Shown here piece after piece: positions 24,218-33,360 of a stretch of DNA of 63,181 nt; position 1 is the stretch's first letter, and each line of letters opens with the position of its first letter. Under the pieces are notes generated by a model. The model saw only the letters and a program-made list of their open reading frames with translations, searched no databases and was not told the DNA's origin. A program made the position numbers and the translations under genes. The stretch comes from Acidobacteriota bacterium (GTDB lineage: Bacteria > Acidobacteriota > Holophagae > Holophagales > Holophagaceae), in contig JACQZU010000010.1 in NCBI GenBank assembly GCA_016213735.1, positions 1 through 63,181 of the forward strand, read 5' to 3'.

Positions 24218-25528
24218 ATGAAATTCGCCTTCCTGCGCCAGCTGCCCGGCACCCTCTATTCGGCGGTGCTCATGGAGCTCTTCGAGCGCCTCGCCTACTA
24301 CGGCATGGTGCTGGTGCTGGGCATCTACCTGATGCAGCACCTGGGCATGCGACCGGCCCTCTTCGGGACCCTCTACGGAATCTTCACCGCCGTGCTCTAT
24401 TTCCTGCCCATCCTGGCGGGGGCCCTGGCGGACCGCTTCGGCTACCGTCCCGCCCTGGTCCTGGCCTTCTCGGTGCTGGCGGCGGGGTATTCCCTGCTGG
24501 GCACGACCCGGTCCTTCCCCCTGATCGTCCTGGCCCTGGGGCTGATCGCGGTGGGGGGGTCCATCGTCAAGCCGACCATTTCCGGCACCGTGACGCGCAC
24601 CACGGAGGCAGGCTCCACGCGCCCGGTGGGTTTCGGGCTCTACTACACCATGATCAACGCCGGAGGCCTGGTGGGCCCGGTGCTCGCAGCCCAGATCCGG
24701 AACCGGGCCGCCTTCCGCTACGTGTTCCTCGCCTCGGCGGCCGCCTGCGCCCTGATGCTGCTCCAGGCGCTGCTGGCCTACCGGGAGCCCGTTCCGGAGG
24801 CCGAGCGGAGGGCTGGCAAGTGCCTGAAAACCGTGTTCCGGGAGATGGTCATGGTGCTCGGGAACTGGCGCTTCGTGCTCCTCCTGGTGCTCTTCTCGGG
24901 CTTCTGGGGGATGTTCAACGGCGCCATGTACGGCTTCATGCCCACCTACCTGGAAACCTTCACGGGACTCCGGGACACCGAGGCGGCCATCGCGCGCTGG
25001 CTTCCCTTCACCCGGCACTTCGGGCACTGGCTGAACGCCGAGGTCTTCATCTCCCTGGACGCCCTGCTCATCGTCCTGCTCCAGGGCCCAGTCAGCTACC
25101 TCACCCGGCGCTGGCCCACGCTTCGGGCCATGTCCCTGGGCACCTTCCTGGCGACGGTCTCGTGGCTCCTGCCCATGGCTTCCCCCTTGCCCGCGGTGGT
25201 CGCCCTGGGGATCGTGGTGTGGACCCTGGGGGAGGTCACCTGCTCCGCCCGATTCTTCGAGTACTGCGGCAGCGTCGCCCCCAGGGACCAGGTGGCCGTG
25301 TACCTGGGCTACGCTTTCCTCTCGATCTTCCTGGGCAACCTCATCGCCGGCCCCTGGTGCGGCTTCCTCTACCAGCGCTTCGTCCGGGGGCCCATGGAGG
25401 CGGGCCTTGGCCCCAGCCCCTGGGGCTTCTTCGGCGGAGTCATGCTCCTCGGGGGCGTCTCCACGGTGGGGCTTCTCGTCTACGGGCGCTTCGTGGCCCA
25501 CGAGGACCTGAAAAATTCCGAGGGGTGA
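24218..25528 (+). CDS. POT/PTR-family oligopeptide transporter-like MFS protein
   Basis: A 436-residue inner-membrane transporter with about 12 segments. The N-terminal MELFERLAYYGMVLVLGIYL carries the ExxER-type motif of proton-dependent oligopeptide transporters. DRFGYRPALVLAF is the MFS loop 2-3, and GLIAVGGSIVKPTISG and FGLYYTMINAGGLVGPVLA match the PTR signatures. Likely substrates are di- or tripeptides, but this group also includes nitrate and drug carriers. GGAG precedes the ATG at 24218. It is followed 98 nt later by a secreted PKD protein gene. Confidence 0.85.
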   Translation: MKFAFLRQLPGTLYSAVLMELFERLAYYGMVLVLGIYLMQHLGMRPALFGTLYGIFTAVLYFLPILAGALADRFGYRPALVLAFSVLAAGYSLLGTTRSFPLIVLALGLIAVGGSIVKPTISGTVTRTTEAGSTRPVGFGLYYTMINAGGLVGPVLAAQIRNRAAFRYVFLASAAACALMLLQALLAYREPVPEAERRAGKCLKTVFREMVMVLGNWRFVLLLVLFSGFWGMFNGAMYGFMPTYLETFTGLRDTEAAIARWLPFTRHFGHWLNAEVFISLDALLIVLLQGPVSYLTRRWPTLRAMSLGTFLATVSWLLPMASPLPAVVALGIVVWTLGEVTCSARFFEYCGSVAPRDQVAVYLGYAFLSIFLGNLIAGPWCGFLYQRFVRGPMEAGLGPSPWGFFGGVMLLGGVSTVGLLVYGRFVAHEDLKNSEG

Positions 25529-25562
25529 GCGGGGTCCCCGTGCCCAGGGCCCCCTGGAAAAA

Positions 25563-25578
25563 TTAACAACACTTAACA
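25563..25578. repeat. TTAACA direct repeats in an AT-rich island
   Basis: Two TTAACA copies start exactly 10 bp apart (25563 and 25573), one helical turn, in an AT-rich patch between the POT gene and the PKD gene. Such spacing suits a regulator or activator site upstream of the PKD gene at 25627. Confidence 0.4.
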
Positions 25579-25626
25579 CCGCCGACCTCGCCGGGCTCCG
25601 CAGACTGTCTCCGTGAAGGAGGCCTC

Positions 25627-27291
25627 ATGCCCTTGCGCGCTGCCTTGATCCTGTCCCTGTCGGCCCTGTGCCTCCTGGCCCAGGTCCCCAAGAAGATCCT
25701 CTTCGACCACACCGGCTACCAGGACGCCGGGACCTCGGCCTACTGGCTCATCGACACCCACGAGCCCGACCCGGTGCCCGCCCATCCGGTGGCGGAGACC
25801 AGCTGGAACGGCGGGATCTCCTCCTGGGGGTTCGATCTCTACAAGAAGGGATATGTCGTCCAGACCCTTCCCGCCACCGGGCGGATCACCTTCGGGGATT
25901 CCACCAATGCCCAGGACTTGGCGAACTATGCCGCCTTCATCATCCCCGAGCGCTACAAGCGCTTCACGGTGGCGGAGAAGCAGGCCATCGTGGCCTTCGT
26001 CCAGGCCGGGGGTGGACTCTTCCTGCAGGGCAACCACATCGGCGCGGCCCGGGCCACCAGCCGGGACCCGAACAGCACCGACGCCTACACCGTCTTCAAT
26101 GACCTCCTCGCGACCCACGGCAGCGGCTTCGGCTTCACCTTCGTGGCCGGGCACGGATCGGGGGACGCCAACGCCAACACCCTCACCAGCGCGGTGACCG
26201 CCGCGACCGGGAGCATCGAGGACGCCCTGGTGCGGGGTCCCAACGGCTCCCTGGTGTCCATGGACTTCCACTCCTACAGCTACCTCAACCTGACGGGATC
26301 CAACCCCTCGGCCCGTCCCATCCTGGGCACCCAGGTGGCCGGGGATCCCTCCACCGCCAGCTTCATTGTGGCCGCCCCCTACGGCAGCGGCCGGGTCGTC
26401 GCCATCAGCGACAGTGCCCCGGCGGACGACGGGACCACCACCACCACGGGCAAGAAGCTGTACATCTCCTGGACGCTCTACAGCAACCGTGCCTTCCACC
26501 TGAACGCCAGCGACTGGCTGGCGGGGGGGGCGCCGGCCGCCAACACCGTTGCCGCTTCCATCACCGCCCCGGCCTCCAACCTCACGGTCGCCAGCGGGAC
26601 CCTGGTGGCCTTCGCCGGCAGTGCCACCGACAGCAGCCCCACGGCAACACTGAGCTACGCGTGGAACTTCGGCGACGGGGGCACGGCCACGGGAGCCGGC
26701 GCCAGCCACGCCTTCACCAATACCGGGGCCTCCGCCGTGACCCGCACGGTGACCTTCACCGCTACGGACGACACCGGGGCCAGTGGATCCGCCACCCGGA
26801 CGATCACGGTGAACCCCGCCTCAGGCACGGAACTGCTCACCAACGGCGGCTTCGAGTCGGGGGCCACGGGCTGGAGCGGCAGCACCGCCCAGATCGGGAC
26901 CTGGACCGCCGAGCCCGCCCGCACGGGGGTCAAGGACGTCTGGCTCTGCGGCAAGGGGACCACCACCACCCACACCCTCTACCAGCAACTCACCATTCCT
27001 GCCTCGGCCACCCGGGCCACCCTCAGCTTCTGGCTCCACGTGGACACGGCGGAGACCACGAGCACCACGGCCTACGACACGCTGCTGGTGAGGATGCTGA
27101 ACAGTTCCGGGAATGTCCTCCAGACCCTGGCGACCTACTCGAACCTCCACGCCGCGGCGGGCTTCCAGCAGAGGAGCTTCGACGTTACGGCCCTCAAGGG
27201 CCAGACCGTCCGCATCCACTTCAAAGGGGTGGAGGATTCCACCCTGAAGACGAGCTTCGTGGTGGACGACGTGAGTCTGACCGTCCAGTAG
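25627..27291 (+). CDS. Secreted protein with GATase1-like, PKD and C-terminal binding domains
   Basis: A 554-residue exported protein with signal peptide PLRAALILSLSALCLLAQ. Residues 20-300 resemble a glutamine-amidotransferase-like (ThuA/DUF4350-type) fold: KILFDHTGYQDAG, then NYAAFIIPERYKRFTVAEKQAIVAFVQAGGGLFLQGNH, then YGSGRVVAISDSAPADD. Residues about 302-398 are a PKD domain (YAWNFGDGG). Residues about 403-554 (LLTNGGFESGATGWSG, then VVDDVSLTV) are a CBM-like jelly roll often found on Acidobacteriota exported enzymes. No catalytic residues can be named. AAGGAGG lies 5 nt before the ATG. It is probably a cell-surface carbohydrate- or protein-binding factor. Confidence 0.7.
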   Translation: MPLRAALILSLSALCLLAQVPKKILFDHTGYQDAGTSAYWLIDTHEPDPVPAHPVAETSWNGGISSWGFDLYKKGYVVQTLPATGRITFGDSTNAQDLANYAAFIIPERYKRFTVAEKQAIVAFVQAGGGLFLQGNHIGAARATSRDPNSTDAYTVFNDLLATHGSGFGFTFVAGHGSGDANANTLTSAVTAATGSIEDALVRGPNGSLVSMDFHSYSYLNLTGSNPSARPILGTQVAGDPSTASFIVAAPYGSGRVVAISDSAPADDGTTTTTGKKLYISWTLYSNRAFHLNASDWLAGGAPAANTVAASITAPASNLTVASGTLVAFAGSATDSSPTATLSYAWNFGDGGTATGAGASHAFTNTGASAVTRTVTFTATDDTGASGSATRTITVNPASGTELLTNGGFESGATGWSGSTAQIGTWTAEPARTGVKDVWLCGKGTTTTHTLYQQLTIPASATRATLSFWLHVDTAETTSTTAYDTLLVRMLNSSGNVLQTLATYSNLHAAAGFQQRSFDVTALKGQTVRIHFKGVEDSTLKTSFVVDDVSLTVQ

Positions 27292-27352
27292 GCTCCGCCC
27301 GAGGAGGTTCCCCCGGCGGCTGGTAGGATTCCTCCCAGCCCCGGGGGCTCCC

Positions 27353-28579
27353 ATGTACCGATGCATCGCGATCCTGGGCCTGGCCGCGCATTCCCTGGTG
27401 GCCGGGTCCCAGTGGGTCCGGGGCTCCGCGGGGCGCATCCGGGTTGAACAGGCCGGGAAGGGCGGCATTCCCCTGGTGTTCGTCCACGGCAACGGGGCCT
27501 GCCGCGGGCAATGGCTGGAGCAGGTGAAGCGCTTCTCGAAGGAGCGCCTCGTGGTGACCCTGGACCTGCGCGGCCTGGGAGAATCCGATCCTCCCGCCGA
27601 TGGGACCTATGGTCCGGAGGCGGGGGCCGGGGACCTCCACGCGGTGGTCGAGGCCCTGGCCCTGCCTTCCTTCGTCCTGGTGGGCCACAGCTACGGCGGT
27701 GCGGTGGTGGCGGCCTACGCGGCCACCCACCCGGAGCGCCTCGCGGGCCTTGTCTTCAACGACGTGGCCGGGGACATGCGGGGCACTCCCGCGGACCAGG
27801 CCCAGGCCGCGAAGGATGCCCTTTCCCCGGAACGCTACCGGGCCACCACCCGCGCCTGGTTCGAGCAGATCCTCGCACGGGCCGCGGAAAGCACCCGCCG
27901 GCGGGTGCTGGCCGATCTCGAAGCCACCCGCCCGGAAGCCTTCCGGGGCTGTTCCCTCTCGCTCCTTCGATTCGATCCCGCCGGGGCCGGGAGCTTCAAG
28001 GGGCCCAAACTTCATCTCTACACCGAACTCCTGGAGAACAACCCCCTGGCCCTCCATGCCTCCGTTCCGGGCCTGGAGGCCCGCCTCGTTCCCGGCACGA
28101 GCCACTGGCCTCACCTGGACCGCCCCGACGCCTTCAACGCGGTCCTGGGGGAATTCCTCCGGGGGGTGGAGGCCGGGGCCCAGTGTCAGGGACCCGGAAG
28201 CCACGACCTGGACTTCCTGCTCGGGGAGTGGAGGGTTCGAAATCCCGAAGGGACCCTCCTGGGCACCCTGAGCGTGCAGAAGGAGGCGTCCGGTTGCGCG
28301 TTCCTGGAGCGCTTCCGTCCCGTCCAGGGCCCAGAATCCACGAGTTTCTACGCCCTGGACGCCGCGACGGGCCGCTGGTCCTGCACCTGGGCCCAGGGCG
28401 GCGCCGTTCGGGCAGGGTCCCAGGCGCGGGGAGGGGGCCCTGTCTGGGAGGGCGCGGGGGGCACCTGGGTGCTGCGGTGGGAGCGCCGGGAAGAAGGCAG
28501 GCTTCGGCGGATCGTGGAGCTTCAAGGGCCGGACGGGATGACCCGCAGGCAGGTCTGGAACTGCCGGCGGGAGCCGTGA
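27353..28579 (+). CDS. Alpha/beta hydrolase fused to a DUF1579-like lipocalin domain
   Basis: A 408-residue, probably exported protein (YRCIAILGLAAHSLVAG). Residues 27-275 are an alpha/beta hydrolase: oxyanion loop LVFVHGNGACRGQW, LDLRGLGESD, nucleophile S113 in LVGHSYGGAVVAAYA, and a C-terminal GTSHWPHLDRPDAF giving the histidine near 251-254. Residues about 285-408 (HDLDFLLGEWRVRNPEGTLLG, then GCAFLERFRPV, then SFYALDAATGRWSC) match the DUF1579-type small-molecule-binding barrel. The fusion is unusual; the substrate is unknown. TAGGAT lies 23 nt before the ATG. It ends immediately before the convergent PPIase gene. Confidence 0.78.
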   Translation: MYRCIAILGLAAHSLVAGSQWVRGSAGRIRVEQAGKGGIPLVFVHGNGACRGQWLEQVKRFSKERLVVTLDLRGLGESDPPADGTYGPEAGAGDLHAVVEALALPSFVLVGHSYGGAVVAAYAATHPERLAGLVFNDVAGDMRGTPADQAQAAKDALSPERYRATTRAWFEQILARAAESTRRRVLADLEATRPEAFRGCSLSLLRFDPAGAGSFKGPKLHLYTELLENNPLALHASVPGLEARLVPGTSHWPHLDRPDAFNAVLGEFLRGVEAGAQCQGPGSHDLDFLLGEWRVRNPEGTLLGTLSVQKEASGCAFLERFRPVQGPESTSFYALDAATGRWSCTWAQGGAVRAGSQARGGGPVWEGAGGTWVLRWERREEGRLRRIVELQGPDGMTRRQVWNCRREP

Positions 28580-30502
28580 CTACCGTTTTCGTTTCCCTTT
28601 GGCTTTGGAGGGGGATTTCTTCGGGGCGGCCTTCGGGGGGGTCTGGGGTTCCGCGGGGGCTTCCTCCAGGACCTCCACCCGTTCCAGGCGGGCGCCCAAT
28701 TCCAGGTCATCGAGGACCCCGAGGCCCAGCTCCGGATCCTCCAGTTCGCCCACCCGCGTGTAGCGCCCGATGAGGTGAGGTGTGGCGTTGAGGGTGATGA
28801 AGAACTGGCTGCCCCCCGTGTCCTTTCCCGACAGGGCCATGCCCACGCTGCCCGGGACGAAGGAGGCGAGGCTGTCCTCGCAGCGGACCGTGTAGCCGGG
28901 GCCTCCGTCCATGGTGTCGTAGGGGCTGCCCATCTGGACCACGAAGTCGGGCACCACCCGGGGCACCAGGCGTCCGTTGAAGGCGCCTTCCCGGGCGAGG
29001 AGGAGCAGGTTGGCCACGTTCAAGGGGGCGGACGCAGAATCCAGGCGGCACACCACGCTCCGGCCCCCGTTGAAGACGAGACGGAGGCGGGGGGGTTGCT
29101 CCCGAGTGAGGAGCCGTTCGGCCTCCGCGAGGATGGCCAGGTCGCGTTCGGAGGGGGGCGGGGCGGAGGGCCAACCCATTCCGGGGTCCAATTTGGCCAG
29201 GGCCTTCCAGGCTTCGTGGCGCTTTCCCCAGTCGGCGTCCTTGAGGAAGGGCAGCAGGAGGGCCCGCCGCGCCTCCGGAGGAAGGTGCCAGCGTTCCAGG
29301 GCAGGAATGAGGGCCTGGAGGGGATCCAACTCGGTGTCCGAATGCACGAGCTTGAGGAGTTCCTTGAGCTTGGAGGGAAGCCGCCCCAGGTCCTCGATGG
29401 CGACGCCGCGGGCCACGGGGTCTTTCCCGAAGAGCAGACGCTCCCGGAGGAGGTCTGCCGCAGGTGCATCCAGGCGCCGCAGTCCCGGCAGCAGGTGCCA
29501 GAGCACCCGGGGATCCTTGTGCTTCGACAGCTTCCGGGCCAGCGCCGCCGCGGCGGGGACCTGGAAGCGCGGCAGGGCCTGGAGGGCGGGCCAGCGCCAA
29601 GTGGGGGCCACGTCGTCCAGCGAATTCAGGACCGCCTGCACCAGGGGCCATGACTCCGCGGGGGCCGGGTCCGGAAGCCCTTCCATCCACCGGGCCATCA
29701 GCATCTCGAAGGCCCCGTAGGAGGGAAGGACTTCCCCGAAGGCCTGGGCCTTCACCGCGGGGTCCGCCGCGGGGGTGGCCTTGAGGCCGATGACATCCAG
29801 GTTCTTCAGCGGGGCGGCCAGGAAGTCGCGGTACTTGGGATGGCGCTCGCGATGTTCCAGGGGCGCGCGGTTCCAGGCCTCCATCATCGTCAACACCGCA
29901 CGGGGCGTGGCCTCGAGCGGATCCAGGAGGACCTTTTCCTTTCCAGCCAGGACCAGGCGCAGCTGGGCGGCCTGGAGGTGGAGGGGGTCGAAGCGCCCCG
30001 CCTTCACGAGGTCGTCGAGGAAGTCACGAACCCCCATGGACGCCGGGGATCCGTTGATTCGGGCGGCGGCCACCTGGTTTTCCAGGTTGAGCCGGGATGG
30101 CCATCGGGCGGCGTCCTCCGCGCCGAGCCCCTCCAGCGCCTCGAAGGCGTGGGCCGAACGCAGGCGGTTCAGCATGAACAGCGCGGTGAAGCGTTCCAGC
30201 GGCGACTTGGCCTGTTTGGCAAGGGCTTCCCAGGCCTCCGGGGTCGGGCGTTCGAGTTCCGGGGGGAGCAGGGGGGGGGTGCCGGGGGCCCCGATCCTCC
30301 GCAGGGTGAGCTCCAGCCGGGCGCGATCCTCCGGCCGGACCTCCTCCGGCCGGACTCCGGGGACCTGGCGCTTCCATTCGGCGTGAAGGGCGTCCACGGC
30401 CGTGAACCGTTGTTCCTGGGAATGGGCCGATGAGGCTGCGAGGCAGAGCCCGAGGAGGCTCCAGGCCAGCCGGGAGGAAAGGGAAGGGAAGCTGCGGATC
30501 AT
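28580..30502 (-). CDS. Exported HEAT-repeat protein with cyclophilin-type peptidyl-prolyl isomerase domain
   Basis: A 640-residue periplasmic protein with signal peptide (SSRLAWSLLGLCLAASSAHSQ). Residues 40-460 are helical HEAT-like repeats. Residues about 475-615 are a cyclophilin: LDSASAPLNVANLLLLAREG, the catalytic arginine region LVPRVVPDFVVQMGSP, GSVGMALSGKDTGGSQFFITLNATPHLIGRYTRVG. The position equivalent to human CypA W121 is histidine, which lowers cyclosporin sensitivity in bacterial forms. The last 20 residues are very basic (KKSPSKAKGKRKR), odd for an exported protein. It probably assists folding of envelope proteins. Confidence 0.85.
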   Translation of the reverse strand: MIRSFPSLSSRLAWSLLGLCLAASSAHSQEQRFTAVDALHAEWKRQVPGVRPEEVRPEDRARLELTLRRIGAPGTPPLLPPELERPTPEAWEALAKQAKSPLERFTALFMLNRLRSAHAFEALEGLGAEDAARWPSRLNLENQVAAARINGSPASMGVRDFLDDLVKAGRFDPLHLQAAQLRLVLAGKEKVLLDPLEATPRAVLTMMEAWNRAPLEHRERHPKYRDFLAAPLKNLDVIGLKATPAADPAVKAQAFGEVLPSYGAFEMLMARWMEGLPDPAPAESWPLVQAVLNSLDDVAPTWRWPALQALPRFQVPAAAALARKLSKHKDPRVLWHLLPGLRRLDAPAADLLRERLLFGKDPVARGVAIEDLGRLPSKLKELLKLVHSDTELDPLQALIPALERWHLPPEARRALLLPFLKDADWGKRHEAWKALAKLDPGMGWPSAPPPSERDLAILAEAERLLTREQPPRLRLVFNGGRSVVCRLDSASAPLNVANLLLLAREGAFNGRLVPRVVPDFVVQMGSPYDTMDGGPGYTVRCEDSLASFVPGSVGMALSGKDTGGSQFFITLNATPHLIGRYTRVGELEDPELGLGVLDDLELGARLERVEVLEEAPAEPQTPPKAAPKKSPSKAKGKRKR

Positions 30503-30527
30503 GACGGTCCCCTGTGCTCTGCCCGTC

Positions 30528-31472
30528 TCAGGCGATGCCTAGGGCCTGGCGCATCCAGGCCACCGTGCGTTGGAGTCCTTCCTCGAGGTCCACCTGAGCC
30601 CGCCAGCCGAAACGCTGGAAGGCCCTGGAGGTGTCCAGGCAGCGCCGTGGCTGCCCGTCGGGGAAATCCGGATTGAATCGGAGTTCCCCTTCGAAGCCGG
30701 TGAGCCCTTGAATCAACCGGGCCAGGTCCAGGATGGTGATCTCCCGCCCCGTGCCGAGGTTCACGGGCTCGATTCCCTCGTAGTGTTCCAGGCCGTCCGC
30801 GATGCCTCGGGCCGCGTCCTCCGAGAAGAGAAACTCCCGGCTGGCGGCCCCCGTGCCCCAGAGCTCCACGAAGCCCAGGCCGTCCCTCCTCGCCTCCAGG
30901 AACTTCCGGATCAGGGCGGGGATCACGTGGTTTCCAGCAAGGTCCAGGTGGTCCCCGGGGCCGTAGAGGTTCACGGGGACGAGGTAGATCCCCCGGGTCC
31001 CGTACTGCTGGCGGTAGGCCTGGAGCTGGACCAGCAAGGCCTTCTTCGCGATGCCGTAGGGCGCGTTGGTCTCTTCCGGGAACCCGTTCCAGAGGTCCTC
31101 TTCATGGAAAGGCACCGGGCAGTGCTTGGGGTAGGCACAAACCGTCCCCACCACCGCCAGCTTTTCCACGCGTTCCCGGCGGCAGGCCTCGATGAGGTGG
31201 AGGCCCATGGCCAGGTTGGCGTAGAAGAAGTCCCCCGGGTTGTTCCGGTTCGCGCCGATCCCCCCGACCCGGGCCGCCAGGTGCAGCACCCCTTCCGGGC
31301 GCTCCCTCCGGAGGAATCGTTCCGCGGCCCCGGGGTCCAGGAGGTCCACCTCGGTGGACCGGGTGGCCAGCACCTCGGCGCCGCGGCGTTGCAGTTCGGC
31401 CACCACGGTCCGCCCCAGGAAACCATGCCCCCCCGTGATCCAGAGGCGGCGGCGCTCCAGGGGGAAGCTCAT
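30528..31472 (-). CDS. fcl: GDP-L-fucose synthase
   Basis: NADPH-dependent 3,5-epimerase/4-reductase that converts GDP-4-keto-6-deoxymannose to GDP-L-fucose. The 314-residue SDR protein has an N-terminal GHGFLG nucleotide motif, [47 protein letters not shown], the YxxxK pair in [22 protein letters not shown], and [24 protein letters not shown]. It overlaps gmd by 4 nt (ATGA), so the two steps are coupled. Products feed O-antigen or other surface glycans. Confidence 0.96.
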   Translation of the reverse strand: MSFPLERRRLWITGGHGFLGRTVVAELQRRGAEVLATRSTEVDLLDPGAAERFLRRERPEGVLHLAARVGGIGANRNNPGDFFYANLAMGLHLIEACRRERVEKLAVVGTVCAYPKHCPVPFHEEDLWNGFPEETNAPYGIAKKALLVQLQAYRQQYGTRGIYLVPVNLYGPGDHLDLAGNHVIPALIRKFLEARRDGLGFVELWGTGAASREFLFSEDAARGIADGLEHYEGIEPVNLGTGREITILDLARLIQGLTGFEGELRFNPDFPDGQPRRCLDTSRAFQRFGWRAQVDLEEGLQRTVAWMRQALGIA

Positions 31473-32512
31473 GGTTCGCCGCCCGCCCGGTCCACCCCGT
31501 GGCCGGCGTCCCGAAGCACACGCTCCCGTTCCGCGAGGCGAAGGTCCGCATCCACCCTCATGGCGGCCAGGGCCTGGACGTCCACCCGGGGCTGCCAGCC
31601 CAGGATCCGCCGGGCCTTCGAGGGGTCCCCCTCCAGGTGGTCCACCTCGGCGGGCCGGAGGTAGCGGGGGTCGAATTCCAGGTGGGCCCGCCAGTCCAGG
31701 TCCAGCCGTTCGAAGACCAGGTCCAGGAAGCCCCGGATGCTGAGGGAGGTCCCGGTGGCCACCACGTAATCGCCGGGGGCGTCGTGCTGGAGCATGCGCC
31801 ACATGGCCTCGACGTAGTCCCCGGCGAAGCCCCAGTCCCGCCGGGCGTCCAGGTTGCCCAGGTAGAGCTTGTCCTGCAGGCCCAGCTTGATGCGGGTGGC
31901 GGCCCGGGTGATCTTGCGGGTGACGAAGGTTTCCCCGCGCCGGGGGCTCTCGTGGTTGAAGAGGATCCCGTTGCAGATGAACATCCCGTAGGACTCCCGG
32001 TGGTTCACGCACTGGTGGTGGGCGTAGACCTTGGCGCAGGCGTAGGGGGAGCGGGGCTGGAAGGGGGTGCCCTCGTGCTGGCGGGGGGGGGCCGCGCCGA
32101 ACATCTCGGAGGAGCCGGCCTGGTAGAAGCGGACCTTCACCCCCGTGGCGTTCTGGTAGGCCCGGAGGGCCTCCAGGATCCGCAGGGTCCCGAGCCCGAC
32201 CACGTCGGCGGTGAATTCAGCCTGGTCGAAGCTGACCCGGACGTGGCTCTGGGCGCCGAGGTTGTAGATCTCGGCGGGTTGGACCTCGTCGAGCAGGCGT
32301 CGGAGGCCGCCGCCGTCCGCGAGGTCGCCGTAATGGAGGTGAAGTCCCGTCTTCTGGTGGGGATCGGCGTAGAGGTGGTCGATGCGCCCGGTGTGGAAGG
32401 TGGAGGCCCTCCGGATCACGCCGTGCACCTCGTAGCCCTTGGAGAGCAGCAGCTCGGCGAGGTAGCTCCCGTCCTGGCCGGTGATGCCGGTGATCAGCGC
32501 GCGCGGTGCCAT
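31469..32512 (-). CDS. gmd: GDP-mannose 4,6-dehydratase
   Basis: Makes GDP-4-keto-6-deoxy-D-mannose from GDP-D-mannose, the first step towards GDP-fucose. The 347-residue extended SDR shows [84 protein letters not shown], the active-site [13 protein letters not shown] and [16 protein letters not shown]. The ATG at 32512 has CGGAG 5 nt upstream, and TACACT lies 19 nt upstream. It is divergent from the rfbACDB genes. Confidence 0.97.
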   Translation of the reverse strand: MAPRALITGITGQDGSYLAELLLSKGYEVHGVIRRASTFHTGRIDHLYADPHQKTGLHLHYGDLADGGGLRRLLDEVQPAEIYNLGAQSHVRVSFDQAEFTADVVGLGTLRILEALRAYQNATGVKVRFYQAGSSEMFGAAPPRQHEGTPFQPRSPYACAKVYAHHQCVNHRESYGMFICNGILFNHESPRRGETFVTRKITRAATRIKLGLQDKLYLGNLDARRDWGFAGDYVEAMWRMLQHDAPGDYVVATGTSLSIRGFLDLVFERLDLDWRAHLEFDPRYLRPAEVDHLEGDPSKARRILGWQPRVDVQALAAMRVDADLRLAERERVLRDAGHGVDRAGGEP

Positions 32513-32618
32513 GTTCGCTCCGAAGGGGAATAGTGTAGCGGCAGGGGACGGGCCGGCGGGCCTGTGCGAACATGGTGGGCCGCCCCACCCGGCCGGCGGC
32601 GCATTCGTCGAGGGATCC

Positions 32619-33359
32619 ATGAAAGGCATCGTCCTGTCCGGTGGCACCGGATCGAGGCTCTACCCGCTCACCAAGGTGACCAACAAACACCTGCTCCCGG
32701 TGGGCCAGGCCCCCATGATCTGGCACCCCATCTGGAAGCTGGTCTCGGCCGGCGTCGAGGAAGTGCTCATCGTGACCGGGACCGAGCACATGGGCGACGT
32801 GGTGGGTCTGCTGGGCTCCGGCAAGGACTTCGGATGCCGGTTCACCTACAAGGTCCAGGACGAGGCCGGCGGCATCGCCCAGGCACTCTCCCTGGCGGAG
32901 AATTTCGCGGGAGGCAGCCCCGTCTGCGTGATCCTCGGGGACAACATCTTCGAGGACGGCCTTGCGAATGAGGTGACCGCCTTCTCGGCCCAGGCCCTCG
33001 GGGCCCGCATCCTGGTCAAGGAGGTGGAGGATCCCCAGCGCTACGGCGTGGCCGAAGTCCGGGGGGACCGGGTGCTCGGCATCGAGGAGAAACCCTCGGC
33101 CCCGAAGAGCAACCTGGCGGTGACGGGCATCTACTTCTATGACGGGCAGGTCTACGACATCATCCGCACCCTCAAGCCCAGCAAGCGCGGCGAGCTGGAG
33201 ATCACGGACGTGAACAACGAATACCTTCGCCGGGGCGCCATGACCTGGGGCCGCCTCTCCGGGTGGTGGACCGACGCCGGGACCTTCCCCAGCCTCCTGA
33301 AGGCCAACGAGCTGGCGCAGGCCTCGGAGCTTCCCTTCCCGTCGCTGAAGCGAGGCTGA
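32619..33359 (+). CDS. rfbA: Short-form glucose-1-phosphate thymidylyltransferase (RfbA/RmlA-like)
   Basis: Nucleotidyltransferase that activates glucose 1-phosphate to dTDP-glucose. The 246-residue protein begins [28 protein letters not shown] (dNTP loop), then [59 protein letters not shown] and [16 protein letters not shown]. It is shorter than classical RmlA (about 290 residues) because the C-terminal allosteric helices are missing, as in many short homologues. GAGGG precedes the ATG at 32619. It leads the rfbA-C-D-B operon; the next gene begins one base after its stop codon. Confidence 0.88.
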   Translation: MKGIVLSGGTGSRLYPLTKVTNKHLLPVGQAPMIWHPIWKLVSAGVEEVLIVTGTEHMGDVVGLLGSGKDFGCRFTYKVQDEAGGIAQALSLAENFAGGSPVCVILGDNIFEDGLANEVTAFSAQALGARILVKEVEDPQRYGVAEVRGDRVLGIEEKPSAPKSNLAVTGIYFYDGQVYDIIRTLKPSKRGELEITDVNNEYLRRGAMTWGRLSGWWTDAGTFPSLLKANELAQASELPFPSLKRG

Positions 33360-33360
33360 G

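Noticed and set aside
21443-25528. CRISPR-like or tandem repeats
   Set aside because: I looked for regularly spaced direct repeats here and across the window. Only short dyads and pairs were found, none repeated three or more times.
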